Shown here: one piece after another, positions 45,302 to 52,994 of the stretch
How the letters are laid out: each line of letters starts with the position of its first letter
Numbering within the stretch: position 1 is the stretch's first letter
NCBI GenBank assembly: GCA_017380575.1
Contig: JAFODS010000010.1
Coordinates: 1 to 63,052, forward strand
Direction: 5' to 3'
Source: Clostridia bacterium
GTDB taxonomy: Bacteria; Bacillota; Clostridia; Oscillospirales; Acutalibacteraceae
DNA: 63,052 bases
Notes under the pieces: model-generated
Told to the model about the DNA's origin: nothing
Seen by the model: the letters and a program-made list of their open reading frames with translations, nothing else
The model's database searches: none
Made by a program: the position numbers and the translations under genes

Positions 45302-45330
45302 TTGCTTTAAGCCGTCCGTCCTTGTATAAT
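45302..45330 (+). promoter_or_regulatory. Sigma-A promoter of eutH
   Basis: TTGCTT (45302-45307), 17 bp and TATAAT (45325-45330) give a start near 45337. This rules out a translation start at 45322. Confidence 0.75.
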
Positions 45331-45360
45331 GTAGGGAGTATAAAAAACGGATGTGATATT

Positions 45361-46440
45361 TTGGCACAGATACTTGCAACAATAATGGCGGTTTTCGCCG
45401 TAATAGGTGCACTCGACAAGGTCCTCGGCAACAAGCTGAAGCTCGGTGATGAATTTGAAAAAGGACTGACAACTCTCGGACCGCTTTCTCTTTCAATGCT
45501 TGGTATGATGACGATTGCCCCTGCCCTTGCCGACCTGCTTCTGCCTGTCATCACGCCTGTTGCAAACCTTTTTCACTTTGACCCGTCCGCACTTGCAGGT
45601 ATACTTATCGCAAACGATATGGGCGGTGCAGCACTTGCAGATTCGGTTGCGACAGATGAACTTCTCGGAGCTTTCCACGGGCTTTGTGTTGCTTCAATGC
45701 TCGGTGCTACAATATCATTCACTATTCCCGTTGCACTTCAGTCCTCAAAAAAAGAAAATCACGACGACGTGCTTTTAGGACTTCTCTGCGGTATCTGCAC
45801 AATTCCGCTCGGTTGTTTTGTGTCAGGTGTTACAATGGGTATTTCACCGTTGACGGTTATTCTTAATCTTATCCCTGCCCTTCTTATTTCTGTTATTATT
45901 ATTATCGGTCTTCTTAAGTTTCCAAAAATCACAATCAAAATCTTTTCCTTTTTCGGCAAGTTTATTTCAATCCTTATCACCTGCGGTCTTGCTCTTGGTA
46001 TTTTCCAGACACTTACGGGTAAAATCATTCTTCAAAACACAGCTCCGCTTATGGAAAGTGCTATGACCGTTTTCACAATCTGCATTACTCTCGCAGGAAC
46101 ATTCCCGCTTATTGCAATTATTTCAAAGCTTCTTAAGAAGCCTCTTTCTGCACTCGGCAAAAAGCTCAGCCTTGATGAAAATTCCGTTGTCGGTCTTATC
46201 GCAACGCTCGCAAATTCAATTGCTACAATGGAAAGTGCAGACAGAATGAACCGCAAAGGCAGAGTAATGAACCTTGCATTCGCAGTTTCCGCCGCCTTCG
46301 TTTTCGGTGATCACCTTGCATTCACTCTTTCTTATAATGAAAAGCATATTGTCCCCGTAATCGTGGGTAAGCTCGTTGCAGGTTTCTCCGCTTTAGCCGT
46401 CGCAATTATTCTTGAAAAGAAAACCGCAAAAGCAAAATGA
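45361..46440 (+). CDS. eutH: Ethanolamine permease EutH, orphan
   Basis: This 359-residue protein has about ten membrane helices. GALDKVLGNKLKLGDEFEKGL, LIANDMGGAALAD and the late FGDHLAFTLSYNEKHIVPVIVGKLVAG are typical EutH blocks; EutH carries ethanolamine (or its protonated form) across the membrane. The start is TTG 45361, with GGATGTGAT upstream, because a farther frame to 45322 would overlap the promoter's -10. No other eut or microcompartment gene is in the window. Ethanolamine ammonia-lyase needs B12, and the B12 uptake locus begins 350 nt downstream, but a functional link is only a guess. Confidence 0.9.
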   Translation: MAQILATIMAVFAVIGALDKVLGNKLKLGDEFEKGLTTLGPLSLSMLGMMTIAPALADLLLPVITPVANLFHFDPSALAGILIANDMGGAALADSVATDELLGAFHGLCVASMLGATISFTIPVALQSSKKENHDDVLLGLLCGICTIPLGCFVSGVTMGISPLTVILNLIPALLISVIIIIGLLKFPKITIKIFSFFGKFISILITCGLALGIFQTLTGKIILQNTAPLMESAMTVFTICITLAGTFPLIAIISKLLKKPLSALGKKLSLDENSVVGLIATLANSIATMESADRMNRKGRVMNLAFAVSAAFVFGDHLAFTLSYNEKHIVPVIVGKLVAGFSALAVAIILEKKTAKAK

Positions 46441-46469
46441 AAAAACTTTAAAAATTTTTAAAAAAAGTG

Positions 46470-46498
46470 TTGACAAATCCGTTTTCCGTGTGTATAAT
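46470..46498 (+). promoter_or_regulatory. Consensus promoter of tRNA-Gln
   Basis: TTGACA (46470-46475), 17 bp and TATAAT (46493-46498) match the consensus fully; the tRNA begins 15 nt later. Confidence 0.9.
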
Positions 46499-46512
46499 AA
46501 CTCTTGTTCTTT

Positions 46513-46586
46513 AGCGGAATTGTGTAACGGTAGCACGACAGACTCTGACTCTGTTTGTTGGGGTTCGAATCCCTATTCCGCTGCCA
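46513..46586 (+). tRNA. tRNA-Gln (anticodon CUG), CCA encoded
   Basis: Acceptor arms AGCGGAA (46513-46519) and TTCCGCT (46576-46582) pair fully. The anticodon arm is ACAGA / CTCTGAC / TCTGT with anticodon CTG, and the T arm has GGGTTCGAATCCC. The discriminator G is followed by an encoded CCA. The weak A1-U72 pair suits glutaminyl-tRNA synthetase, whose gene is also in this window. Confidence 0.93.
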
Positions 46587-46594
46587 AATACGAT

Positions 46595-46643
46595 AAATCC
46601 GAACTCTTTAGCCATAGTCGGCGAGGCGTTCGGATTTATTTTT
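46595..46643 (+). terminator. Terminator of tRNA-Gln
   Basis: AAATCCGAAC (46595-46604) pairs with GTTCGGATTT (46628-46637), followed by ATTTTTTC. Confidence 0.75.
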
Positions 46644-46663
46644 TCTTTGCCTGAATAACAGTG

Positions 46664-46697
46664 AACTCCCGTAGATTTTTCTGCGGGAGTTTTTTTG
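46664..46697 (+). terminator. Second terminator after tRNA-Gln
   Basis: AACTCCCGTAGA (46664-46675) pairs with TCTGCGGGAGTT (46680-46691), followed by TTTTT. It insulates the B12 locus from the tRNA transcript. Confidence 0.85.
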
Positions 46698-46755
46698 GTT
46701 GTGATGCTTTTGAGGCATTACAGAAGGTTATTAAAAATTAATTTAGATTTATATG

Positions 46756-46784
46756 TTGAAAATATATAATAATTGTGCTATAAT
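46756..46784 (+). promoter_or_regulatory. Sigma-A promoter of the B12-riboswitch operon
   Basis: TTGAAA (46756-46761), 17 bp and TATAAT (46779-46784) place the start near 46791, just before the riboswitch P1 strand. Confidence 0.82.
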
Positions 46785-46804
46785 GTACAAAATTTAATAC
46801 TGAA

Positions 46805-46987
46805 ATAAAGAGATACGGTTTTGAAAAGTTGTAAGCTGAGTAGATTTAATAGGGAAATCAGGTTCGAATCCTGAACAACCGCCATTACTGTGTAGGAATT
46901 GAAAATCAGATTAATGTCTGCATTTCTGCGGTTATAATCTGCTTTGATATCTGTTCCTTAAGTCAGAACACCTGCCGTGTCTTTTTA
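46805..46987 (+). promoter_or_regulatory. Cobalamin riboswitch of the capture/ECF operon
   Basis: The core AGGGAAATCAGG (46851-46862), TTCGAATCCTGAAC and CCGCCATTACTGTG follow the conserved GGGAA...CAGGT..AATCCTG...GCC.CCGC.ACTGT pattern. AGTCAGAACACCTGCC (46961-46976) is a near-perfect B12 box. AAAGAGATACGG (46807-46818) can pair with CCGTGTCTTT (46975-46984) as P1. Two terminator hairpins follow before the first gene, so corrinoid binding should stop transcription of the whole operon. Confidence 0.92.
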
Positions 46988-47013
46988 GGTTCAACACAAC
47001 TTTGGTGAGAAGA

Positions 47014-47063
47014 GTGCAACCGATTTATCGTAGTATGGTAGATTTTGGATTGCGTTCTTTTTT
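47014..47063 (+). terminator. First hairpin of the riboswitch expression platform
   Basis: GCAACC (47016-47021) can pair with GGATTGC (47047-47053) with a bulged A, inside a longer imperfect stem, followed by GTTCTTTTTTATTTT. Confidence 0.55.
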
Positions 47064-47111
47064 ATTTTGTGCAGTCCGAAGTTATTGTTGTCGTACCGCG
47101 TTAATCTGTTG

Positions 47112-47153
47112 TACTCTTTTGACCTTTTTGGTTGAAAGGGTATTTTTTATTTT
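47112..47153 (+). terminator. Second terminator hairpin directly before the first gene
   Basis: TACTCTTTTGACC (47112-47124) pairs with GGTTGAAAGGGTA (47130-47142), including G-U pairs, followed by TTTTTTATTTT. The ribosome-binding site of the next gene starts within a few bases. Confidence 0.7.
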
Positions 47154-47171
47154 GTAAAGGAGGTTTGACAA

Positions 47172-47453
47172 GTGACATCAGAAGAGAAAAAGTGCTGGGC
47201 GGCAGAACTTTTGAAAAGAAAAGCTGAGGAACTCGGAAGATTGCCCAAAAAGGATGATTTTGATGAACCCACACGGTCACGAATCAAAGCCTACCTCGGA
47301 CCGTGGCCAAGAGCATTGGAAGCTGCCGGATTAAAAGAAGCGAAACCTGTTCCTGTAAAATCAAAAAAGAGAAAAAGGGCAACTATCAGGTCCAAAAACC
47401 AAACCGTTTCTGCACGACAGAAGTTGGAGAAACACAGAACCGAACCAAAATAA
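47172..47453 (+). CDS. Small protein with a homing-endonuclease-associated repeat, possible DNA-binding
   Basis: This 93-residue basic protein has a GTG start at 47172 after a perfect AAAGGAGG. Residues about 16-54 (KAEELGRLPKKDDFDE ... IKAYLGPWPRALEAAGL) match the homing-endonuclease-associated repeat, a short helical DNA-binding-type unit. The rest is a Lys/Arg-rich tail. It is the first gene behind the riboswitch terminators and lies 54 nt before the large secreted protein gene. It might be a regulator or a relic of a mobile gene; no nuclease domain is present. Confidence 0.65.
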   Translation: MTSEEKKCWAAELLKRKAEELGRLPKKDDFDEPTRSRIKAYLGPWPRALEAAGLKEAKPVPVKSKKRKRATIRSKNQTVSARQKLEKHRTEPK

Positions 47454-47506
47454 CAGGATACTTTCGGTTAAAACAAAATGAAAAATATAAAAAAGGAGAT
47501 TCAATA

Positions 47507-50287
47507 ATGAAAAAGCGAATTTTAAGCGTTATTCTTGCCATCGCAATGCTGCTAACAGCAACACCCCTTATGTCTGTTGCATCAGAAAGCGAATATGTTT
47601 ATATGTCTGTAAGCTATGATGATAAATATATAAATGATAAAAACGGTACACCTATTGCTTATATTCCCGTATCCTTTGAAACACTTAAATCTATTGATTT
47701 GAATGAATACGGTCTTTCTGAATATCTCTATGATGAAGACGGTGACGGTAAATATGATATTACCGCCTTACAGCTTATCATCTATGCTCACGAAGAGCTT
47801 TACGGTGGCGATTGGAGCGAGATAACTTTTACAGGAAGTCCCGGAAGCTCATATTTTGCAGGCGGTCTTTTCGGCAGAGATGAAAATCTTAACTATTATC
47901 TGAATGGTCAGTATCCTCTTGCAAGCGCGGGTTGGGGTGCAACTTCTGACCAGATTGTTCTTGAAGCAGGCGACTTTATTGACCTTGCAGGCTTCACAAG
48001 CTGGGATTTTTATCAGGACTCGGCATACGGCTTCCATTATTTTGCTGATGCAAACGGTGATGTAACACATTCTTACACCGCAGAAGCAGCCAAGGCTTGT
48101 GATATCAAGCTTATTAAAGGCACAAAGGACTACGAATACAATTCTGTTTTCCTTGAAATTCCTGATTACGAAGTACATTACGGTAAAGCACTCTATAACG
48201 AGACAGGAAGTGTTACAACTGATGACAGCGGTTGTGCATCAATCACATTCCCCTCTGCAGGAAAATGGTATCTTTGGGTTGATGGCGGTTACGGTAACGA
48301 ATATGCCGGCTCAATCGTTTCTGCTCCCGGCTATGCAGAGGTAACAGTTACATCAGCGGAAGCTGACCATCAGCCTCAGGATGTAAGCGCTGTGCTTAAT
48401 GCTACAATGGCACAGCTTGCTGATACAATCAAAGAACCCGCTTTTGGAACAAATGCAGGTGAATGGACAGTATTGAGCCTTGCACGTGGCGAATATTTTG
48501 AAAAGAACAGCACATATTTTAATGATTACTACAACCGTATTGTTTCAACAGTAAATGAAACAGCTTCATCGGTTAATATGAACGGTGCACTCCACAAAAA
48601 CAAATCAACTGAAAATTCCCGTCTTATTGTTGCTCTTTCATCTATCGGTAAGGATGCAACTTCTGTGGGTAATTGGAATCTTGTTGAAGCATACAGCCTG
48701 AACGGTTTTGATTGGATTAAAAAGCAGGGTCTTAACGGTACGATATGGGCACTTATCGCTCTTGACTCAAACAATTATGAAATCAGTGATACTACACTCC
48801 GTCAGAAGTGTGTAGATGAAATTCTTGCAAGACAGCATAACGACGGCGGTTGGGCTTTGTCTGCAAATCTTGACTATGCATCAGACCCTGATATGACGGG
48901 TATGGCACTTCAGGCTTTGTATCCTTACCGTAATCAGACAGCTGTAGCTGAAGCATGTGAAAAAGCATTTGATTGTCTTTCAGAAATGCAGCACGAAAAC
49001 GGCACATTTGCATCGGGCGGAAGCGAATGCTCTGAAAGCTGTGCGTGGGTAATCGTTGCCTGCACAACATGGGGTATCAATCCCGACACAGACAGCCGTT
49101 TTGTAAAGAACGGAAAATCTGTTGTTGACGGACTCTTAAGTCATTATCTTGAAAGCGAAGCGCAGTTCCAGCATATCGTTGGTGCAGGTGCAAACGGCAT
49201 GGCTACTGACCAGTCCTGCTACGCTCTTGTTGCTTACAAGCGTTTTATACATAACAAAACAAATCTTTTTGATATGTCTGATGTTGCATTTGATGAAGAT
49301 ATTGAAATCATTCCCGGCAAGATGACAGCAACTCTCGGTCTTCCTGCTGAAATATCCGATGAGGTCGGCAAAACTTTCAACGCAACAATCAGCATTGACC
49401 AGTGGGATAATAACGCAGGCTACAAGCTTATTGATTTTATTATGAATGTTCCCGAAGGTCTTACCGTTACGGCAGTTACAGCCGAAAGCCGTCTTTCGGG
49501 CGGAACGGTAAATTACAACGTTGAAGAAAGCACAGGCAAGCTCCGTGCAGTTTACTTTGACGCTAACAACCACAGCGATATCACAGTAAGCGGAACCACC
49601 TTCCCGGCACTTCTTTTCACAATTACTTTCCGTGTCGATTCCGTAACTTCAGGCGACAAGCTTGGCTTTAACATCAGCGGAATGTCAGTTAAACTCAATT
49701 CAGATTCTGCAGATGAAAACTCTATGATTATTGTTGACATTACGGATGCAAGCGGTACGGTAAATGTTGTAACAGGTGTTTCTTATAGTGCAATGTGTCT
49801 CTATGTTGGTGATAATGTTGACCTTATCCCCTCGGAGAAAATGGCCGTTGCAGTAGCAGTTGTCGGTGCAAAGGCCGGTGCAAAGCTCAGCTACAACGAC
49901 GGCATCAATGGTTATGAATTCAAGTACAGCACAGAAATCTCTGATAAAACAGGCATTTCAACTTACGTTGCACTTGTTGATTCTTCAATTGATATGGCGA
50001 AGTTTGTTGATAAGCAGAATTTTGTTCTCTCGGATGACAATGCTGATGAAATCACATTCGGTGATGCAAACGGCGACGGAGTAATCAATGCACAGGATGC
50101 ACTCGGTGCAGTTGATTCCTGGCTTCGTAAAACAGATGCACCGTCAGATGACAAGATTCTCGCCCTCAATGTTAACAGCGACAGCAGAATCAATACATTT
50201 GATGCTCTCGGCATCGTTGAAGCGTTTGTAGACGGCAGTGAATACATCGTTGTTACAAAGGCAGCAACTATTACAGCGAACTACTAA
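47507..50287 (+). CDS. Secreted transcobalamin-like capture protein with cohesin-like and dockerin modules
   Basis: This 926-residue secreted protein has a signal peptide (1-27). A DUF4430-like region lies at about 30-150 (TALQLIIYAHEELYGGDW, YYLNGQYPLASAGWG), then a beta-rich linker. An (alpha/alpha)-barrel of the prenyltransferase/transcobalamin kind spans about 295-595, with repeats such as RQHNDGGWALS and MQHENGTFASGG. A cohesin-like beta domain follows (about 603-755) and a C-terminal dockerin (about 848-915) with DANGDGVINAQDALGAV and NVNSDSRINTFDALGIV. The barrel plus a DUF4430 fold is the combination of mammalian B12 binders. ATG 47507 follows AAAAGGAG; the longer open frame upstream overlaps the preceding gene. 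Corrinoid binding is inferred from domains and the riboswitch. Confidence 0.85.
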   Translation: MKKRILSVILAIAMLLTATPLMSVASESEYVYMSVSYDDKYINDKNGTPIAYIPVSFETLKSIDLNEYGLSEYLYDEDGDGKYDITALQLIIYAHEELYGGDWSEITFTGSPGSSYFAGGLFGRDENLNYYLNGQYPLASAGWGATSDQIVLEAGDFIDLAGFTSWDFYQDSAYGFHYFADANGDVTHSYTAEAAKACDIKLIKGTKDYEYNSVFLEIPDYEVHYGKALYNETGSVTTDDSGCASITFPSAGKWYLWVDGGYGNEYAGSIVSAPGYAEVTVTSAEADHQPQDVSAVLNATMAQLADTIKEPAFGTNAGEWTVLSLARGEYFEKNSTYFNDYYNRIVSTVNETASSVNMNGALHKNKSTENSRLIVALSSIGKDATSVGNWNLVEAYSLNGFDWIKKQGLNGTIWALIALDSNNYEISDTTLRQKCVDEILARQHNDGGWALSANLDYASDPDMTGMALQALYPYRNQTAVAEACEKAFDCLSEMQHENGTFASGGSECSESCAWVIVACTTWGINPDTDSRFVKNGKSVVDGLLSHYLESEAQFQHIVGAGANGMATDQSCYALVAYKRFIHNKTNLFDMSDVAFDEDIEIIPGKMTATLGLPAEISDEVGKTFNATISIDQWDNNAGYKLIDFIMNVPEGLTVTAVTAESRLSGGTVNYNVEESTGKLRAVYFDANNHSDITVSGTTFPALLFTITFRVDSVTSGDKLGFNISGMSVKLNSDSADENSMIIVDITDASGTVNVVTGVSYSAMCLYVGDNVDLIPSEKMAVAVAVVGAKAGAKLSYNDGINGYEFKYSTEISDKTGISTYVALVDSSIDMAKFVDKQNFVLSDDNADEITFGDANGDGVINAQDALGAVDSWLRKTDAPSDDKILALNVNSDSRINTFDALGIVEAFVDGSEYIVVTKAATITANY

Positions 50288-50297
50288 CTGATTATTA

Positions 50298-50324
50298 AGG
50301 GGTGGGACTGACACTCCCACCCCT
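50298..50324 (+). other. Strong intercistronic hairpin
   Basis: AGGGGTGGGA (50298-50307) pairs perfectly with TCCCACCCCT (50315-50324). There is no T-run, and the next ribosome-binding site (AGGAGA) begins four bases later. It may protect the 3' end of the upstream message or cause partial termination, giving more capture protein than transporter. Confidence 0.6.
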
Positions 50325-50339
50325 CTTAGGAGAATGAAT

Positions 50340-50966
50340 ATGAGCAAAAGTAAATTGGAACCGAAAACAAAAAAGAGAATAAAAATTGGTATCTCAATCG
50401 GCGTTTTACTGCTTTTGTTGATACTGATTCTCCTTTTTTCATTCTGCGGTGAAAACCCGTTCGGCAAACCTACACTTACAATAGAAACTCCGCAGAAAAT
50501 CAGCCTTTCCGAAACAGATGAAATCACCCTCGACGTGACAATATCATCTTTCGGTGAAGCTATATATCCTGCTGCAAGTATGAGCATTGTTTTTGACCCA
50601 TCAAAGCTTGAGTTTATAGGTATAGAAGAAGGTAACGTTTTTATCCGTAATGACGGCGAAGAGATTGAGCAAAGACTGCCGGACTGGAGCTGTAACCCGA
50701 CTCAATGCAACAAAACGGGTAAAATAAACATTATGTACCTTGACACAACAGGCGGAAAGAATGCTTTTGACAAAGACTTGCTTGCAAAGGACGACAATGT
50801 TGTGCTTCGCCTGAAATTCCGTCTCAGAGGAAGTCTTCGCAAAGGTGATGTATGTGACCTTGTTTTCGAAGATGCTGTTTTTGCAGCATCAGACGAAACA
50901 CAAAGTCTGGCAATGACAACCGGTACACTTAATGTCAGAAACAGCAAAATTGTTATAGGAGATTAA
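50340..50966 (+). CDS. Membrane-anchored cohesin-like protein
   Basis: This 208-residue protein has a short basic cytoplasmic start and one strong helix (about 18-38). A cohesin-like beta-sandwich (about 45-205) follows, with MSIVFDPSKLEFIGIEEGNVF, INIMYLDTTGG and VVLRLKFRLRG, the strand pattern of type I/II cohesins. The orientation puts the domain outside the cell. ATG 50340 is chosen because AGGAGA sits seven bases before it; ATG 50334 is too close. It is the natural anchoring partner for the dockerin of the preceding gene's product, but the pairing is unproven. Confidence 0.75.
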   Translation: MSKSKLEPKTKKRIKIGISIGVLLLLLILILLFSFCGENPFGKPTLTIETPQKISLSETDEITLDVTISSFGEAIYPAASMSIVFDPSKLEFIGIEEGNVFIRNDGEEIEQRLPDWSCNPTQCNKTGKINIMYLDTTGGKNAFDKDLLAKDDNVVLRLKFRLRGSLRKGDVCDLVFEDAVFAASDETQSLAMTTGTLNVRNSKIVIGD

Positions 50967-50967
50967 A

Positions 50968-52098
50968 ATGAAAAGAATAATATGTTTAATATTAGCCTTA
51001 GTGCTTCTTATGACAACTACAGCCTGCAGTGGTAATTATGCACAGGTTAACCTTAATGAACCCATAGCTATTTCAGAAAACGGGATTGTTGAGAAAAGTG
51101 TTTTAGATAAAATCAGAAACGAGAACGCTATCGCCACATTCACAGGTTCATCAAATGACATTAAATACGAATGGACTGTTTTCGGCAGTGACATCAATGA
51201 AACAAAGGATGTAAATTTATCCGTTGTCCTGAACAAATCAGACAAAGGCATAAAGGTCACTTTTACCGAAACGAAGGATTTTGGTTTTCCTGCACTGCTT
51301 TCTATTCATATCAACGAAAAATGGTCAGCAGACAGTGCAACCGCTTTTAACGGTGGCAAGGGTGTTTATTCTGTTTCTGTAACAGGCAGTAAAACAAGTA
51401 TTCTGAATATATCTGTAAACAAGATTGTTTCTGAAATTGAAATTCTGCCTGATGAAACAAATTATACAGAAGACACTACTGCAGAAAATACAAATCCGAC
51501 AGAAAACGATTCTTCAGATACTACAACCACCAACGAAAAAGACAATTATCTTTCAGGTGCACAGAGCTCTGGTGACAGAGTTTATTCTGACGGTACGGCA
51601 ACAGAAAAAGATAAATATGAAACAGACCCCGTACCCGAAGGAAAGCCTATGCCCGTTGAGCCTGAAAATCAGGAAATCAACAACAAAAAGACATATACCT
51701 GCACCTTTTCCATTGAATGCTCAACAATACTGAATAACCTTTCTGACCTTGACCCTGATAAACGTCATCTGGTACCTTCAGACGGTGTTATTTTACCGCC
51801 TACAAAGGTGACATTCTATGAAGGTGAATCAGTCTATGATGTGCTTCAGCGTGTTTGTAAGGAAAACAACATACATATGGAATCCTCATGGACTCCTGTT
51901 TATAACAGTGCCTATATTGAAGGCATAAACAATCTTTATGAATTTGACTGCGGTGAGCTTTCAGGATGGATGTACCGTGTTAACGGATGGTATCCCAATT
52001 ACGGTTGCTCCCGTTATCAGCTTGCAGACGGTGAAAAAGTGGAATGGCGTTATACATGTGACCTCGGCAACGATGTCGGTCGTGAAGGAACTTGGTAA
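50968..52098 (+). CDS. DUF4430 lipoprotein, putative corrinoid-binding
   Basis: This 376-residue protein has a lipoprotein signal (lipobox TTAC, Cys at about 20). A beta-type domain covers about 30-150, then a Thr/Glu/Asn-rich linker (about 160-240). The C-terminal DUF4430 domain (about 243-376) has VTFYEGESVYDVLQRVCKE, NNLYEFDCGELSGWMYRVNG and YQLADGEKVEWRYT. The domain corresponds to the transcobalamin beta domain. It starts one base after the cohesin-like gene and is followed by EcfT, so it probably delivers substrate to the ECF transporter from the outer face. Confidence 0.85.
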   Translation: MKRIICLILALVLLMTTTACSGNYAQVNLNEPIAISENGIVEKSVLDKIRNENAIATFTGSSNDIKYEWTVFGSDINETKDVNLSVVLNKSDKGIKVTFTETKDFGFPALLSIHINEKWSADSATAFNGGKGVYSVSVTGSKTSILNISVNKIVSEIEILPDETNYTEDTTAENTNPTENDSSDTTTTNEKDNYLSGAQSSGDRVYSDGTATEKDKYETDPVPEGKPMPVEPENQEINNKKTYTCTFSIECSTILNNLSDLDPDKRHLVPSDGVILPPTKVTFYEGESVYDVLQRVCKENNIHMESSWTPVYNSAYIEGINNLYEFDCGELSGWMYRVNGWYPNYGCSRYQLADGEKVEWRYTCDLGNDVGREGTW

Positions 52099-52103
52099 AA
52101 TTT

Positions 52104-52994
52104 ATGAGAGATTCATTTTCAGAATATCATCCTTTTATAAACTTAATATATTTTGCATTTACGATAAGCTTTTCTCTTGTGCTGACGCACCCGTTGGCAC
52201 AAGGGATTTCACTCATGTGTGCTGTTATTTATGCAGTAAGTATAAACGGGAAGAAAAGTGTGATATTTCTCTTGAAATACTGTCTGCCGATGGTGCTTCT
52301 GACTGCATTTATCAACCCTGCATTCAATCACGAGGGTGCAACAACTCTGCTGTATTTCCCGAATGGCAATCCTCTTACGCTTGAGAGTATTTTGTACGGT
52401 TTTTCTGCAGGTGTGATGATAATTACAACGCTGATGTGGTTTTCGTCGTTTAACAGAGTGATGACAACGGACAAGTTTATCTATCTTTTCGGCAAGGTTA
52501 TTCCTGCCTTATCTCTTGTTCTTAGTATGTCTTTAAGATTTGTTCCTAAATTCAAATCGCAGATGCAGACTGTCACCGAAGCACAGAGAAGCATCGGCAG
52601 AGATGTTTCAAACGGAAGTCTGTTCCAGAGAACAAAGACGGCAATTCACATCTTTTCAATTATGATAACCTGGTCACTCGAAAATGCCATTGAAACAGCT
52701 GACAGTATGAAAAGCCGCGGATACGGATTAAAAGGCAGAACTGCATTTTCAATTTATCGCTTTGATGAAAGAGATAAATATACACTTGCATGGCTTTCTT
52801 TCTGTGGATTGTTTCTTGTTGCAGGAACTATACTTAATGCTTTCGGGTTCAGATATTTTCCGGATATCCGCTATGCCGCATTTGATATGACAACAATACC
52901 TTTCTATTGTGTATATTCCGCACTTTGCATTACACCCGTGATATTAAACTTAAAGGAGGAGAGAAAATGGAAAACTTCAGTTTCAGAAATGTAA
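52104..52994 (+). CDS. ECF transporter T component (EcfT)
   Basis: This 296-residue membrane coupling protein has five or six helices. LTHPLAQGISLMCAV lies in the N-terminal third. The coupling helices carry the short Ala-Arg-Gly-type motifs as EAQRSIGRDVSN and DSMKSRGYGLKGRTAF, the latter being the classic SRGYG block that grips the ATPases. ATG 52104 is preferred over TTG 52092. The 3' end overlaps the next gene by 28 nt. It joins the two ATPases and the S domain encoded downstream. Confidence 0.9.
   Translation: MRDSFSEYHPFINLIYFAFTISFSLVLTHPLAQGISLMCAVIYAVSINGKKSVIFLLKYCLPMVLLTAFINPAFNHEGATTLLYFPNGNPLTLESILYGFSAGVMIITTLMWFSSFNRVMTTDKFIYLFGKVIPALSLVLSMSLRFVPKFKSQMQTVTEAQRSIGRDVSNGSLFQRTKTAIHIFSIMITWSLENAIETADSMKSRGYGLKGRTAFSIYRFDERDKYTLAWLSFCGLFLVAGTILNAFGFRYFPDIRYAAFDMTTIPFYCVYSALCITPVILNLKEERKWKTSVSEM

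Noticed and set aside
45322-45360. Upstream start for eutH
   Set aside because: The TTG overlaps the -10 element of the eutH promoter, so it would not be transcribed.
46818-46886. A tRNA-like stretch with a T-arm-like TTCGAAT loop and a CCA end, first read as a pseudo-tRNA or att footprint
   Set aside because: No D or anticodon arm can be formed, and the same bases are the conserved core of a cobalamin riboswitch followed by a clear B12 box.
47303-47506. N-terminal extension of the large secreted protein's open frame
   Set aside because: It overlaps the small HNE-repeat gene in another frame, has no ribosome-binding site, and the ATG at 47507 has one and starts a signal peptide.
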